Positions 52,380 to 63,293 of a DNA stretch of 64,000 bases are shown piece by piece; positions within the stretch are counted from its first letter, which is position 1; every line of letters begins with the position of its first letter. The position numbers and the translations under genes were made by a program. The stretch spans positions 7,502,001-7,566,000 of the forward strand of contig NZ_CP050975.2 of NCBI RefSeq assembly GCF_012273515.2, written 5' to 3'. The notes below the pieces were generated by a model that was not told the DNA's origin, did no database searches, and saw only the letters and a list, made by a program, of their open reading frames with translations. This DNA is from Streptomyces sp. RPA4-2 (GTDB lineage Bacteria; Actinomycetota; Actinomycetes; Streptomycetales; Streptomycetaceae).

Positions 52380-52435
52380 CACCCGCCGTCGAACGACCGC
52401 CCGCCCCGGAAGGGACGGGCGGCCGCACGGACACC

Positions 52436-52460
52436 GGGCCCCGGCCCACGGCCGGGGCCC
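52436..52460. terminator. Hairpin terminator
   Basis: Perfect 11-bp inverted repeat (GGGCCCCGGCC, loop CAC) between the orphan AtpF-like gene and the convergent M1 peptidase gene. A second inverted repeat at about 52397-52422 lies just upstream. Confidence 0.8.
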
Positions 52461-52465
52461 TGAAC

Positions 52466-53965
52466 TCAGCCGGAGTGGACGGAGTCGGTCGCGGCGATCT
52501 TCTTCCACGACCTGGGCTGTGCGGGGACCCCCTTGTGGTCCCGGGCCGCCGACAGCGAGGCGCCCCGCGTGGCGGGCGCCGCCGGCTTCGACGGCTGGAA
52601 CAGCCAGGTGTCGAAGAGCGGGGCGAGAGACTTGCCGGACACCCGCTCCGCGTACTTCCGGAAGTCCTCGACCGTGGCGTTCCCGTACGGGTGCTCCTTC
52701 GGCCATCCCTTCAGCACGGTGAAGAACGCGTCGTCCCCGATCTCGTTGCGCAGCGCCTGGATCGCCAGCGCGCCCCGGTCGTAGACAGCCGTGTCGAATT
52801 GGTTGTCCGGACCGGGGTCACCGGGCTTCACCGTCCAGAAGGCGTCGTCCGCCGGGTGCGAGGCGTACGTGTAGTCCGCGAGCTCCTGCGTCGTCCCCTC
52901 GCCCTCGTGCTCGGACCAGAGCCACTGCGCGTACCGCGCGAAGCCCTCGTTGATCCAGATGTCCTTCCACCCGGCCAGCGACACGTCGTCGCCGTACCAC
53001 TGGTGCGCCAGCTCGTGCACGACCACGGAGGTATTGGAACCGTTCGCGAACTGCCGAGGGCTGTAGTACACGCGCGTCTGGGTCTCGAGCGCGTACCCGG
53101 TGGTGGTGTTCGGGACGTAACCCCCGACCGAGTTGAAGGGGTACGGGCCGAAGTAGCCGGTCAGCCAGTCGACGATCTCCCCGGTCCGCTCGACGCTCGC
53201 CCGCGCGGCCCCGTCGTTGTCGCCGAGGTCCTTGCTGTACGCGTTGACGACCGGGACGCCGTCGGACGTCTTCCCGGTGGTGATGTCGAACCTGCCGATG
53301 GCGAGCGTGGTCAGATAGGTCGCCTGCGGCTTGTTCGAGCGCCAGTTGTAACGGGTCCAGCCGCGCTGCGAACTCGTCGACTGGAGCGTGCCGTTGGAGA
53401 TGGCCTGGGTGCCGTCCGGCACCGCCACCGAGACGTCGTAGGTCGCCTTGTCGCTCGGGTGGTCGTTGCTCGGGTACCACCACCAGGCCGACTCGGGCTC
53501 GTCCGCCGCGACGGCGCCGTCCGGAGTGCGGTGCCAGGTCGAGAAGCCGTACGCGCTCTTCGTGGACGGCACCCCGCTGTAGCGGACCACCACGGTGACG
53601 GGGGTGCCCTTCGGCAGCGGGGTCGCCGGGGTGATCTCCAGCTCGTGCTGGCCCGAGGTGGTGAACGAGGCCTTCGCGCCGTTGACCCGCACCTCGCTCA
53701 CGTCGAGCAGGAAGTCCAGGTCGAAGCGCGAGAGGTCCTGCGTGGTGGTGGCCAACAGGGTGGCCGTGCCCTCCAGTTCGTCCGTCGTGGGCTGGTAGGT
53801 GAGCCGGAGGTCGTAGTGCGAGACGTCGTACCCGCCGTTGCCGTAGGCCGGGTAGTAGGGGTCGCCGATGCCCGGCGCCCCGGGGGTGTAGTCGGCCGCC
53901 GATGCCGGGATCGCCAGCAGCAGGGAGGCGGCGAGCGCGCCCGGGGCGATGAGTCTGCGGTGCAC
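52466..53965 (-). CDS. Secreted M1-family metallopeptidase
   Basis: A 499-residue zinc aminopeptidase. A Sec signal (LIAPGALAASLLLAIPASA) ends near residue 23. The zinc motif HELAHQWYGDD lies near residue 313, with the third ligand in INEGFARY about 20 residues later. The N-terminal beta domain and C-terminal helical part are present but shorter than in cytosolic PepN. GTG at 53965 is chosen because it gives the signal peptide; the frame is open far upstream. It is divergent from the CocE-like hydrolase, another secreted peptidase-type protein. Confidence 0.9.
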   Translation of the reverse strand: MHRRLIAPGALAASLLLAIPASAADYTPGAPGIGDPYYPAYGNGGYDVSHYDLRLTYQPTTDELEGTATLLATTTQDLSRFDLDFLLDVSEVRVNGAKASFTTSGQHELEITPATPLPKGTPVTVVVRYSGVPSTKSAYGFSTWHRTPDGAVAADEPESAWWWYPSNDHPSDKATYDVSVAVPDGTQAISNGTLQSTSSQRGWTRYNWRSNKPQATYLTTLAIGRFDITTGKTSDGVPVVNAYSKDLGDNDGAARASVERTGEIVDWLTGYFGPYPFNSVGGYVPNTTTGYALETQTRVYYSPRQFANGSNTSVVVHELAHQWYGDDVSLAGWKDIWINEGFARYAQWLWSEHEGEGTTQELADYTYASHPADDAFWTVKPGDPGPDNQFDTAVYDRGALAIQALRNEIGDDAFFTVLKGWPKEHPYGNATVEDFRKYAERVSGKSLAPLFDTWLFQPSKPAAPATRGASLSAARDHKGVPAQPRSWKKIAATDSVHSG

Positions 53966-54181
53966 GTCAAGCTCCAAGTCGTGGGGGCACAAGGACAGTT
54001 CGGAGCCTATTGAGTCCCGGTGACCCCGGCCGTGTCCACGGCCGCCCCTGTCACACGATCGCCATTCGGCCGACACCTTTCGCCGGAACGCCGCACCCGC
54101 CCCGTCCGCACCGGACTTTCCCTCTGTGAAGCTTCCAAGTGCCCCCTTTTGCACAGGAGTTGACCGGGGTACCGTCCGCGC

Positions 54182-56143
54182 ATGCCGATACCAGCGCGCC
54201 GCATACGCTTCACGACCTGGAGATCGCTCGCGACGGTGGCCACGGCCGCCCTGATGGCCGCCTTCCTCACCCCCGCCGCCGCGCACGCCACCGTGCGGGA
54301 GAGCGCTCCCATCTACTCCTACGACAACGCCGTCCGCGAATCCGTCTGGGTCGACACCGGCCTCGACGGCGACGGCGACGGAAGGAACGACCGCGTCGCC
54401 GTCGACATCGTCCGGCCCCGCGAACCCGCCCGGCAGGGCCGCAAGGTGCCCGTGATCATGGACGCCAGCCCGTACTACTCCTGCTGCGGTCGCGGCAACG
54501 AGAGCCAGCTCAAGACGTACGACGCGCACGGGAACGTCGTCCAGATGCCGCTTTTCTACGACAACTACTTCGTGCCCCGCGGCTACGCCTTCGTCGGCGT
54601 CGACCTGGCCGGAACCAATCGCTCCGACGGCTGTGTGGACGTCGGGGGCCGCTCCGACATCCAGTCCGCGAAGGCGGTCGTCGACTGGCTGAACGGCCGG
54701 GCCAGGGCCTACACCACCCGTACCGGCGCCGCCCCGGCCAGAGCGACCTGGACCAACGGCCGTACCGGCATGATCGGCAAGAGCTGGGACGGCACCATCG
54801 CCAACGGGGTCGCCGCCACCGGCGTGAAGGGCCTGAAGACCATCGTGCCGATCAGCGCCATCTCCTCCTGGTACGACTACTACTTCGCCCAGGGCGCCCC
54901 GCTCTACGACTCGGGACCGGACTGGCTCTCCGACTACGTCGACAGTCCCGACGCACGGGCCAGGTGCGCCGCCGTGCAGCGGAAGATCGTCGCGGGCGCC
55001 CCGCGCACCGGCGACTGGACACCGTTCTGGACCGAGCGCGACTACGTGAAGGACGCCGGCAAGGTCAGGGCCAGCGTCTTCCTCACGCACGGCATGGAGG
55101 ACCTCAACGTCCGCACCAAGAACTTCGGCTAGTGGTGGAGCGCCCTCGCCAAGAACGGCGTCGAGCGCAAGATCTGGCTCTCCCAGACCGGTCACGTCGA
55201 CCCGTTCGACTTCCGCCGCGGCGCCTGGGTCGACACCCTGCACCGCTGGTTCGACCATGAACTGCTCGGCTACGACAACGGCATCGACCGCGCGCCCATG
55301 GCCGACATCGAGCGCCACCCCGACCAGTGGGTGACCACGTCCGTCTGGCCGCCCCGTTCCACCGGGACGGCCACCCTGCGCCCGGGCACGGGCAGCCAGC
55401 AGGGCGTCGGCACCCTCGGACTGCGCAAGGGCTCCGGAACGGAGACGTTCACCGACGACCCGGCGCTGAGCGAGACCGACTGGGCGGCCCACATCGACGA
55501 GTCCACCAGCGAGAAGGCCGGGTTCGTCACCGGGCCGCTGACCAAGGACCTGCGCCTGTCCGGCTCCTCCGAGGTGACCGTCACCGCCACACCGACCACC
55601 TCCAGCGCCCACCTCAGCGCGGTCCTGGTCGACCTTGGCCCCGACACCATCCGCGACTACGCGGGCGGCGGCGAGGGCATCACCACTCTCACCGACCGGA
55701 CCTGCTGGGGAGCGAGCACCGCGGGCGACAGCTCCTGCTACAGGGACACCCAGGCCGCGACGACCGACGTCGGCGCCACCGTCCTCAGCCGGGGCTGGGC
55801 CGACCTCGGCACCTCCGCGTCACCGGGCAAGGGAGTACCGCTCACCCCCGGCAAGGCCTACACGATCACGCTCGACCTGGCCGCCACCGACCACGTCGTG
55901 CCGGCCGGCCACCGGCTCGCACTCGTCGTCGCCGGCACCGACCGGGATCTCATCGACCCGCCCTCCAGCACCCCGACCCTGACACTCGACCTCTCCCGTA
56001 CGTCGGCCCGGGTCCCGGTGGTCGGAGGGGCCGAGGCCTTCGGCAGGGCGACGGCGGGGACCGGCACGGCCGCGAGTCCGTCCGTCCACGAGGGCGTCGG
56101 CGATCCGCGCACGGCCCAGCGGGTTCCGGGCGACCGCCACTGA
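54182..56143 (+). pseudogene. Xaa-Pro dipeptidyl-peptidase / CocE-NonD hydrolase with in-frame TAG
   Basis: A secreted serine hydrolase of the Xaa-Pro dipeptidyl-peptidase (CocE/NonD) family. After a signal peptide, the alpha/beta hydrolase core has the nucleophile motif GKSWDGTIANG near residue 200 and catalytic Asp in HGMEDLNV near residue 306. A TAG at 55130-55132 then interrupts the frame at NFG-stop-WWSALAKNG. The frame continues with the catalytic His in TGHVDPFD and a jelly-roll C-terminal domain to 56143, full length about 653 residues. CAG to TAG is the simplest change. Without readthrough the protein lacks its catalytic His. A possible -10 box TACCGT lies seven bases before the ATG, suggesting a near-leaderless mRNA. 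Confidence 0.85.
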
Positions 56144-56282
56144 CGGCGTCCCGGACGCGCGCCGGGGCCGAGCCGGTCACCCACCGTCACGGCCCCGGCG
56201 ACACCGGCATCCACCCGCGCCGCCGGCCGGAGACCTGTCCGCGCGTCCGGGCCCGACCACCGTTCGCCGGAGGTGCGTTCGG

Positions 56283-56317
56283 GCGGCCGGACCCGCGGTC
56301 ACGGACCGTCCGGCCGC
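56283..56317. terminator. Hairpin terminator
   Basis: Perfect 10-bp inverted repeat GCGGCCGGAC with GTCCGGCCGC between the hydrolase ending at 56143 and the convergent D-amino-acid oxidase ending at 56327. Confidence 0.7.
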
Positions 56318-56326
56318 AGCCGCGGG

Positions 56327-57298
56327 TCAGCGCGTCGCGGCCGGGTCTTCGCCCACGGCGAGCGCGGCCGCGTCCCGCGCGCATCCCCAGGCCACCGTGA
56401 CCCCCGCGCCGCCATGGCCGTAGTGGTGCACCACGACCCGCCCGTCGGCGCGCACCTCACGCTCCAGCCGCACCGGTGTGCGTACCGGACGCAGTCCCAC
56501 CAGATGACCGAGGACACGCGCCCCCGCGATCTCGGGGCGCAGGGCGGCACACCGCTCGACGATCCGCGCGGCCGTCGCCGGATCGGGCGTGAGCGACCAG
56601 TCGTCCTCGTCGGTGGTGCCGCCGAGCACCAGCCGGCCGGGATGCGGGAAGACGTACGTGCTCGTCCCGGCGATCTTGTCGGTGGCGACGATCCAGGAGT
56701 CGACGCCGGGGTTCTCCGTGATCACGAGCTGTCCGCGCACGGGCCGTACGGCCGGATCCGGGACCAGCGAGCGCGCCCCCAGCCCCGCGCAGTTGACGAC
56801 GACCGGCGCCGGCACCCGGGCGAGATCGGTCACCGTGCGTGTCTCGATGGTCCCGCCGGCCGCCGTGAACCTCTCACGCAGCCACCGCAGATGCACCGGC
56901 ATGTCGATCAGCGGCAGCCGTGCGCGCAGCCCGGTTCCCGCGTACTCCTCGGGCGTGGTCGCCCGCAGTCCCGGTACCCGGGCGGCCCACGTGCCCTGCG
57001 TGTCCGGACGCGACCCCGCCAGTACGCCGTCGACCATGCGTACCCCGGTCGTTTCCGGCCGTTCCGCCAACTTCTCGTACACGGAGAGTGATTGGAGTGC
57101 CCATTCACCGGCGAGGGCCTCGGGTTCGATGCGGTACGGCCACCACAGCGCTCCGGCGACCGCCGAGGTGGCCCGCTCGGCGGGCTCCCGCGTCCACACC
57201 CGCACCCGCCGGCCGCGCTCGGCCAGGACGACGGCCGTCGTCAGTCCGATGACACCGCTGCCGACCACGATCACGTCGTCGCTTCGCGTGTTCTCCAC
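56327..57298 (-). CDS. D-amino-acid oxidase (FAD-dependent)
   Basis: A 323-residue FAD oxidoreductase of the DAO family. The dinucleotide motif is VVGSGVIGLTTAVVLA at residues 11-26. Other conserved parts are SAVAGALWWPYR near residue 45, the substrate-binding Arg region GLRPVRTPVRLE near residue 280 and HHYGHGGAGVTVAWG near residue 298. Together they fit D-amino-acid oxidase better than glycine oxidase. GTG at 57298. It is monocistronic. Confidence 0.88.
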   Translation of the reverse strand: MENTRSDDVIVVGSGVIGLTTAVVLAERGRRVRVWTREPAERATSAVAGALWWPYRIEPEALAGEWALQSLSVYEKLAERPETTGVRMVDGVLAGSRPDTQGTWAARVPGLRATTPEEYAGTGLRARLPLIDMPVHLRWLRERFTAAGGTIETRTVTDLARVPAPVVVNCAGLGARSLVPDPAVRPVRGQLVITENPGVDSWIVATDKIAGTSTYVFPHPGRLVLGGTTDEDDWSLTPDPATAARIVERCAALRPEIAGARVLGHLVGLRPVRTPVRLEREVRADGRVVVHHYGHGGAGVTVAWGCARDAAALAVGEDPAATR

Positions 57299-57491
57299 GC
57301 GGGGACGTTAGCGGAACATGTCATGCCGTGCTCACGTCACTCCCCGTCCGGGGACACCCACAGCCCGCGCACGGCGCCGCGGGGCGGACACGCGGCGCTG
57401 AGGGCGGCGGACGCACGCGTGCGGGCGGCCGGTGGCGCACGGAACGCGGGGTCCACGGCAGGCCGGCCGGGCCGTTAGGATCGGCCTCCTG

Positions 57492-59132
57492 ATGACTGCC
57501 ACTCTCGTCGCCAAGAACCTCGCCGCCGGACACGGCGACCGCTCGCTCTTCACCGGGCTCGACCTCGTCGTCGCGCCCGGCGACGTGATCGGGCTCGTCG
57601 GCGCCAACGGCGCGGGAAAGTCCACGCTGCTGCGGCTGCTCGCCGGGCTGCTCACGCCCGAGGAGGGGGAGCTGCGGCTGTCCCCGCCGTCCGCGGTGGT
57701 CGGGCATCTGCCGCAGGAGCCGGAGCGCCGGGACGGCGAGACCGTACGGGCCTTCCTCGCGCGGCGCACCGGCGTGGCCGAGGCCCAGCGGGTGATGGAC
57801 GAGGCGACGCAGGGGCTCGTCGACGGCGCGCCGGGCGCGGACGACGCCTACGCGGAGAGCCTGGAGCGCTGGCTCGGCCTCGGCGGCGCCGACCTCGACG
57901 AGCGGGCGGAGGAGGTCACCGACTCCCTCGGCCTCGCGGTCGACCTGGACCAGCCGATGACGGCCCTGTCCGGCGGGCAGGCCGCCCGCGCGGGGCTGGC
58001 CTCGCTGCTGCTGTCCCGCTACGACGTCTTCCTGCTCGACGAGCCCACCAACGACCTCGACCTGGACGGTCTGGAGCGGCTCGAACGGTTCGTCTCCGGC
58101 CTGCGCGCGGGCACCGTCGTCGTCAGCCACGACCGCGAGTTCCTCACCCGCACGGTCACCAAGGTGCTCGAACTCGACCTCGCTCAGCAGCAGATCACGC
58201 TGTACGGCGGTGGCTACGAGGCGTACCTGGAGGAGCGTGACACCGCCCGCCGGCACGCCCGCGAGGACTTCGACGAGTACGCGGACAAGCGGTCCGCCCT
58301 CGAAGGGCGCGCCCAGATGCAGCGCTCCTGGATGGACAAGGGAGTGAAGAACGCCCGGCGCAAGGCGAACAACGACAACGACAAGATCGGCCGCAAGTTC
58401 CGCAGCGAGGCCAGTGAGAAGCAGGCCGCGAAGGCCCGGCAGACCCAGCGCATGATCGAACGGCTCGACGTCGTGGACGAGCCGCGCAAGGAGTGGGAAC
58501 TGCGCATGGAGATCGCGGCCGCGCCGCGCTCCGGAGCGGTGGTCGCCACTCTGCGGGACGCCGAGGTGCGGCGCGGCGACTTCACCTTCGGGCCCGCCAC
58601 GCTCCAGATCGACTGGGCGGACCGGGTGGCCGTCACGGGCGCCAACGGCGCGGGCAAGTCGACCCTGCTGGGCGCTCTGCTCGGCCGCGTCCCGCTGGAC
58701 GCCGGGCACGCCGCCCTCGGCTCCGGTGTCGTCGTCGGCGAGGTCGACCAGGCCCGCAAGCTCTTCCACGGCCCGGAGTCCCTGCTCGACGCGTTCTGCG
58801 CCGCCGTCCCCGACACCGAACCGGCCGAAGTCCGCACCCTGCTCGCCAAGTTCGGGCTCAAGGCGGAGCACGTGCTGCGCCCGGCCACCAGCCTCTCCCC
58901 GGGCGAGCGCACCCGTTCGGCGCTGGCCCTGCTCCAGGGGCGCGGGGTCAACCTCCTGGTCCTCGACGAGCCGACCAACCACCTCGACCTCCCCGCGATC
59001 GAGCAGCTGGAGTCGGCCCTCGACACGTACGAGGGCACGCTGCTGCTGGTGACCCATGACCGCCGGATGCTCGACGCCGTGCACACCACGCGCCGTCTGG
59101 AAGTGGCCGCGGGCAAGGTGACGGAGCGCTGA
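57492..59132 (+). CDS. ABC-F ATPase (second in window)
   Basis: A 546-residue duplicated ATPase without membrane segments. Domain 1 has GANGAGKST and LSGGQ, domain 2 GANGAGKST and LSPGER, each with LDEPTN-type Walker B. The linker (RRKANNDNDKIGRKFRSE region) is strongly basic. It is related to the ABC-F at 33-34.7 kb but clearly a different subfamily. Such proteins act on the ribosome in translation control or antibiotic protection. ATG at 57492. No leader-peptide pattern is evident here. Confidence 0.9.
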   Translation: MTATLVAKNLAAGHGDRSLFTGLDLVVAPGDVIGLVGANGAGKSTLLRLLAGLLTPEEGELRLSPPSAVVGHLPQEPERRDGETVRAFLARRTGVAEAQRVMDEATQGLVDGAPGADDAYAESLERWLGLGGADLDERAEEVTDSLGLAVDLDQPMTALSGGQAARAGLASLLLSRYDVFLLDEPTNDLDLDGLERLERFVSGLRAGTVVVSHDREFLTRTVTKVLELDLAQQQITLYGGGYEAYLEERDTARRHAREDFDEYADKRSALEGRAQMQRSWMDKGVKNARRKANNDNDKIGRKFRSEASEKQAAKARQTQRMIERLDVVDEPRKEWELRMEIAAAPRSGAVVATLRDAEVRRGDFTFGPATLQIDWADRVAVTGANGAGKSTLLGALLGRVPLDAGHAALGSGVVVGEVDQARKLFHGPESLLDAFCAAVPDTEPAEVRTLLAKFGLKAEHVLRPATSLSPGERTRSALALLQGRGVNLLVLDEPTNHLDLPAIEQLESALDTYEGTLLLVTHDRRMLDAVHTTRRLEVAAGKVTER

Positions 59133-59154
59133 GGGGCCTGTCCGGGCACGGTAC

Positions 59155-59727
59155 TTACCGGGCCTCCGCCAGCCGCCGCGCCATCCTGGGGTAGTCGACG
59201 ACGAATCCGTCCGCGTCGAACTCCAGGTCACTGCGGTAGTCCCCGGAGGAGAAGCGGACCCGGCCGCTCTCGCCGTCGCTGCCCAGATGGGCGTACGTCT
59301 GCTGCGACGCCCGCACCGCGAGGTCCGGCACGGACACCCAGGCCATCAGGAACTCCCGCTCGCCCGGGGCGAGATGGAGCCCGTGGCGCAGCACCGGCAT
59401 GGTGTTCGTCAGTGGGCACAGCCCCAGGTCGCAGTCGAGGGCGCCGCCGAGATCGGGCAGCCACTCCCCGTCCGCCGTCCAGCGGCCCTCACCGTCGTGC
59501 CGCAGGTCGAGCGTGCGGGTGCCCGAGGCCGTCTCGGCGCTCACACACAGCCGCCGGGTCACGAACCCGTCGACGGTGTCGAGCTCGTAGGAGATCCAGT
59601 ACGGCTCGGGAACCGTTCCGACGGCGCGCCCGCGCGCCCGCAGAGAGCGGGCGCCGGACATGATCCAAGAGGTCTCGAACCCCTTGCTCTCCGTGACGGC
59701 CCAGGTAAGGACACGCGAGCTGGCCAT
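59155..59727 (-). CDS. Putative glycolipid-binding domain protein
   Basis: A 190-residue soluble protein matching the putative glycolipid-binding family (formerly DUF1089), recognised by the paired strands YELDTVDGFVTRRL, the core GRWTADGEWLPDLGGALDCDL near residue 90 and the ending FSSGDYRSDLEFDADGFVVDYP. No catalytic residues or export signal. Function has not been established in the family. ATG at 59727. It sits between an ABC-F gene and tex without overlap. Confidence 0.8.
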   Translation of the reverse strand: MASSRVLTWAVTESKGFETSWIMSGARSLRARGRAVGTVPEPYWISYELDTVDGFVTRRLCVSAETASGTRTLDLRHDGEGRWTADGEWLPDLGGALDCDLGLCPLTNTMPVLRHGLHLAPGEREFLMAWVSVPDLAVRASQQTYAHLGSDGESGRVRFSSGDYRSDLEFDADGFVVDYPRMARRLAEAR

Positions 59728-59801
59728 ACGGTCACTCTAGGAGCGTGGGCCCGGTGCCGCGCCCCTTTCGGGGCGCGGGAAACCGCGCGGCCGGCCACCG
59801 C

Positions 59802-62213
59802 TCATCCGCAAGTCAACGGCGGCCCTTCTTCGGGTCCACCAGCCCCGCGCGCCGCAGCGCGTCCGCCATCGCGCTGTTGGCTTGGCGCCGGAGCGGCCTG
59901 CCGCGAACCTCCGCCACCGCCACCGCCCGCCCCGCCCCGCGGCTGACGCTGCTGCTGGCGCTGCTGCGGAGGCCGTCCGCCCCGCTGCGGACGCCCGCCC
60001 TCACCCTGCTGGTCCGACGCGGTCGCCTCGTCGTCCAGGCGCAGCGTCAGCGAGATCCGCTTGCGCGGGATGTCGATGTCGAGCACCTTCACCTTGACGA
60101 TGTCACCGGGCTTCACGACATCCCGCGGGTCCTTGACGAACGTCCTGGACATCGCCGAGACGTGGACCAGACCGTCCTGGTGGACGCCGATGTCCACGAA
60201 GGCGCCGAAGGCGGCCACGTTCGTGACGACCCCTTCGAGCACCATCCCGGACGACAGGTCGGAGAGCTTCTCGACGCCCTCCTTGAAGGTGGCCGTCTTG
60301 AACGCGGGCCGCGGGTCGCGCCCCGGCTTCTCCAGCTCCTTCAGGATGTCCGAGACGGTCGGCAGACCGAACGTCTCGTCCACGAAGTCGGCCGGCCTGA
60401 GCGAGCGCAGCGCACCGGTGTTGCCGATCAGGGTCGCGACCTCGCTGCCCGCCGACTTCACCATGCGCCGCACCACGGGATACGCCTCGGGGTGCACGCT
60501 GGACGCGTCCAGCGGGTCGTCCCCGCCCCGGATCCGCAGGAAGCCCGCGCACTGCTCGTACGCCTTCGGGCCGAGCCGGGGCACGTTCTTCAGGGACGTA
60601 CGGGAGCGGAAAGGGCCGTTGGCGTCACGGTGCGTCACGATGTTCTCGGCGAGTCCCGAGGTGATGCCGGAGACACGGGAGAGCAGCGGGGCGGAGGCCG
60701 TGTTGACGTCCACGCCCACGCCGTTCACGCAGTCCTCCACGACCGCGTCCAGGGAGCGGGAGAGCTTCACCTCGGACAGGTCGTGCTGGTACTGCCCGAC
60801 ACCGATGGACTTCGGGTCGATCTTCACCAGCTCGGCCAGCGGGTCCTGGAGCCGGCGCGCGATGGAGACGGCACCGCGCAGCGACACGTCCATGTCGGGC
60901 AGCTCCTGCGAGGCGAACGCGGACGCGGAGTACACCGACGCCCCCGCCTCGGAGACCATCACCTTGGTGAGCTGCAGCTCGGGGTGCTTGGTGATGAGCT
61001 CACCGGCGAGTTTGTCCGTCTCGCGTGACGCCGTGCCGTTGCCGATCGCGATCAGGTCGACCGTGTGCTCCTTGGCGAGCCGGGCGAGTTTGGCGACGGC
61101 CTCGTCCCACTTGTTCGCCGGGACATGCGGGTAGATGACGTCCGTGGCGACGACCTTGCCGGTCGCGTCGACCACGGCGACCTTCACGCCCGTGCGGAAT
61201 CCGGGGTCCAGGCCCAGCGTCGAGCGCGTGCCGGCCGGAGCGGCCAGCAGCAGGTCCCGCAGGTTCGCCGCGAAGACGTCGACCGCCTCGTCCTCGGCGG
61301 CGGTGCGCAGCCGCAGCCGCAGATCGATGCCGAGGTGCACGAGCAGGCGGGTCCGCCAGGCCCAGCGGACCGTGTCCTTCAGCCACTTGTCGCCGGGACG
61401 GCCGCGGTCGGCGATCCCGAAACGCTGGGCGACGATCCCCTCGTACGACGAAGGCGCTGTCGGGGACTCGGCGGGCTCCTCGGGCTCCAGGACGAGGTCG
61501 AGGATCTCTTCCTTCTCGCCCCTCAGCATGGCGAGGACGCGGTGCGAGGGCAGTTCCTTGAAGGGCTCGGCGAAGTCGAAGTAGTCGGCGAACTTGGCGC
61601 CCGCCTCCTCCTTGCCGTCCCGCACCTTGGCCGACAGGCGTCCACGCACCCACATGCGCTCCCGTAGCTCGCCGATCAGGTCGGCGTCCTCCGAGAAGCG
61701 CTCGGTGAGGATCGAGCGGGCGCCGTCCAGGGCCGCCTGCGGGTCGGCGACGCCCTTGTCGGCGTCGACGAAGGCCGTCGCCGCGGCCACCGGGTCGACC
61801 GTCGGGTCGCCGAGCAGGCCCTCGGCCAGCGGCTCCAGACCGGCCTCGCGGGCGATCTGCGCCTTCGTGCGCCGCTTCGGCTTGAACGGCAGATAGATGT
61901 CCTCCAGGCGCGCCTTGGTCTCGGCGCCCCGGATCTGGGCCTCGACCTCCTCGGTGAGCTTGCCCTGCTCGCGCACCGATTCGAGGATCGCCGTGCGCCG
62001 GTCCTCCAGCTCCCGCAGATAGCGCAGCCGCTCCTCGATGGTGCGCAGCTGCGCATCGTCGAGCATCTCGGTCGCTTCCTTGCGGTAGCGGGCGATGAAG
62101 GGCACCGTCGAACCGCCGTCGAGCAAGTCGACGGCGGACTTGACCTGCCGTTCCCGTACGCCGAGCTCCTCGGCGATCCTGCCTTCGATGGACCCTACGA
62201 GGGGTGTCGTCAC
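59802..62213 (-). CDS. tex: Tex, S1-domain RNA-binding transcription accessory protein
   Basis: An 803-residue Tex protein that binds nucleic acid and affects transcription. The N-terminal helical domain begins [17 protein letters not shown], the YqgF-like RNase-H fold is in the middle ([19 protein letters not shown]), helix-hairpin-helix segments follow ([16 protein letters not shown]), and an S1 domain lies near residue 640 ([21 protein letters not shown]). GTG at 62213 begins the family N-terminus. The C-terminus is a Gly/Arg/Gln-rich tail. The last 30 residues differ from the family's usual ending, which is found in the neighbouring frame ([19 protein letters not shown]), so a one-base insertion near 59886 is likely. 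The enzyme core is unaffected. Confidence 0.88.
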   Translation of the reverse strand: MTTPLVGSIEGRIAEELGVRERQVKSAVDLLDGGSTVPFIARYRKEATEMLDDAQLRTIEERLRYLRELEDRRTAILESVREQGKLTEEVEAQIRGAETKARLEDIYLPFKPKRRTKAQIAREAGLEPLAEGLLGDPTVDPVAAATAFVDADKGVADPQAALDGARSILTERFSEDADLIGELRERMWVRGRLSAKVRDGKEEAGAKFADYFDFAEPFKELPSHRVLAMLRGEKEEILDLVLEPEEPAESPTAPSSYEGIVAQRFGIADRGRPGDKWLKDTVRWAWRTRLLVHLGIDLRLRLRTAAEDEAVDVFAANLRDLLLAAPAGTRSTLGLDPGFRTGVKVAVVDATGKVVATDVIYPHVPANKWDEAVAKLARLAKEHTVDLIAIGNGTASRETDKLAGELITKHPELQLTKVMVSEAGASVYSASAFASQELPDMDVSLRGAVSIARRLQDPLAELVKIDPKSIGVGQYQHDLSEVKLSRSLDAVVEDCVNGVGVDVNTASAPLLSRVSGITSGLAENIVTHRDANGPFRSRTSLKNVPRLGPKAYEQCAGFLRIRGGDDPLDASSVHPEAYPVVRRMVKSAGSEVATLIGNTGALRSLRPADFVDETFGLPTVSDILKELEKPGRDPRPAFKTATFKEGVEKLSDLSSGMVLEGVVTNVAAFGAFVDIGVHQDGLVHVSAMSRTFVKDPRDVVKPGDIVKVKVLDIDIPRKRISLTLRLDDEATASDQQGEGGRPQRGGRPPQQRQQQRQPRGGAGGGGGGGSRQAAPAPSQQRDGGRAAARGAGGPEEGPPLTCG

Positions 62214-62301
62214 GATCCCGTACCGCCTTCTCCACAGAGGTTGCGCGGCAATTGTGGCAGGTGACACCGACAACGGGGGATCAGGGCGCCGTTCGGCGGT
62301 G

Positions 62302-63168
62302 TCAGCCCTTGCCGGTCATGCCCTCGGGGAACGCGCCGGCCGCGAGCGCCGTCATCAGCAGTCCCTTCGCCAGTTCGGTGAGGCGCTCCACGCCCGCGGC
62401 GCCCAGATGCTCGTACGGGGCCCGGTCCAGCTGATCCGTCCGGTCCTCGATCTCCTGGCGCAACGCGGTGCCGGCCTGCGTCAACTCGCCCTCCGCGTCC
62501 AGCAGTCCGCGTCCGCGCAGGCGCTCCACCGCCGCCTCCCAGTCGGCACGCGACCAGCCGCGGGTGCCCAGTGCCCACTTCGGTGCCATGCCCTTGCCGG
62601 TCGCGGTGTGGCTCACCAGCGCCTCGACCGGGTCGAGTTCCGCCGCGAGCAGCACCGCGAGGTGGCCGTCGCCCCGGTGCTCGCGCAGCAGCGTGGCGCC
62701 GTGCCAGAGCGCGAGGTGCGGCGCGTCGGGCACGGGCAGGTCCGCGTGCGCGGCGTAGAGCGGGCGCGCCGTCCTGGTGCAGGCCTCGGCCGCCCGCAGG
62801 GCCAGCTCGGCGGCCTCGGCCATCTCCTTGGAGGCGAGGACGTCCTCGCCGAGCAGCCGCCGCAGCGTCGCGTCGACGCCGCGCGCGCGTGCCGCGAGGA
62901 CGGTCTCGGGCGAGGCCTTCTCCCACACCCCGGGCACGTGCCGGGCCACCAGTTCGTGGCGGAAGTTGTAGAACGTCGCCGTCACCGTGCCCGGGCCCAC
63001 CGGTCCCATGGCCGCGGCCCGCACCGCGAAGTAGGCGCCCCGGCTGTCGTCGATGCCGACCGCGGTGAGCTCGCGGTCCAGGTCCGGGGAGAAGTAGTGG
63101 GTCGAGTGCAGCGGATTGAGGACGTTGTGGCAGCGCCGTCCGGCGCGCTCGGGCAGAGGAGTGGTCAT
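62302..63168 (-). CDS. SCO6745-family protein
   Basis: A 288-residue soluble protein of the actinobacterial SCO6745 family, often beside regulatory or redox genes, with no known function. It is all-helical and Ala-rich, starting with a conserved [19 protein letters not shown] segment and containing [17 protein letters not shown] near residue 204, which resembles a winged-helix motif. ATG at 63168. Monocistronic between tex and a divergent GlxA-type regulator. Confidence 0.75.
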   Translation of the reverse strand: MTTPLPERAGRRCHNVLNPLHSTHYFSPDLDRELTAVGIDDSRGAYFAVRAAAMGPVGPGTVTATFYNFRHELVARHVPGVWEKASPETVLAARARGVDATLRRLLGEDVLASKEMAEAAELALRAAEACTRTARPLYAAHADLPVPDAPHLALWHGATLLREHRGDGHLAVLLAAELDPVEALVSHTATGKGMAPKWALGTRGWSRADWEAAVERLRGRGLLDAEGELTQAGTALRQEIEDRTDQLDRAPYEHLGAAGVERLTELAKGLLMTALAAGAFPEGMTGKG

Positions 63169-63293
63169 GACCGTAGGTTACCGACTGGTCAGTACGTGGG
63201 GAACGGGTGGGCGTGGAGACATCCACGGCCGTGGCAGGAAAGGTGGGGTACTCGTCCTTGCGGCCCTCGCCGGTCCCGCCAAGAATCGAAGAC

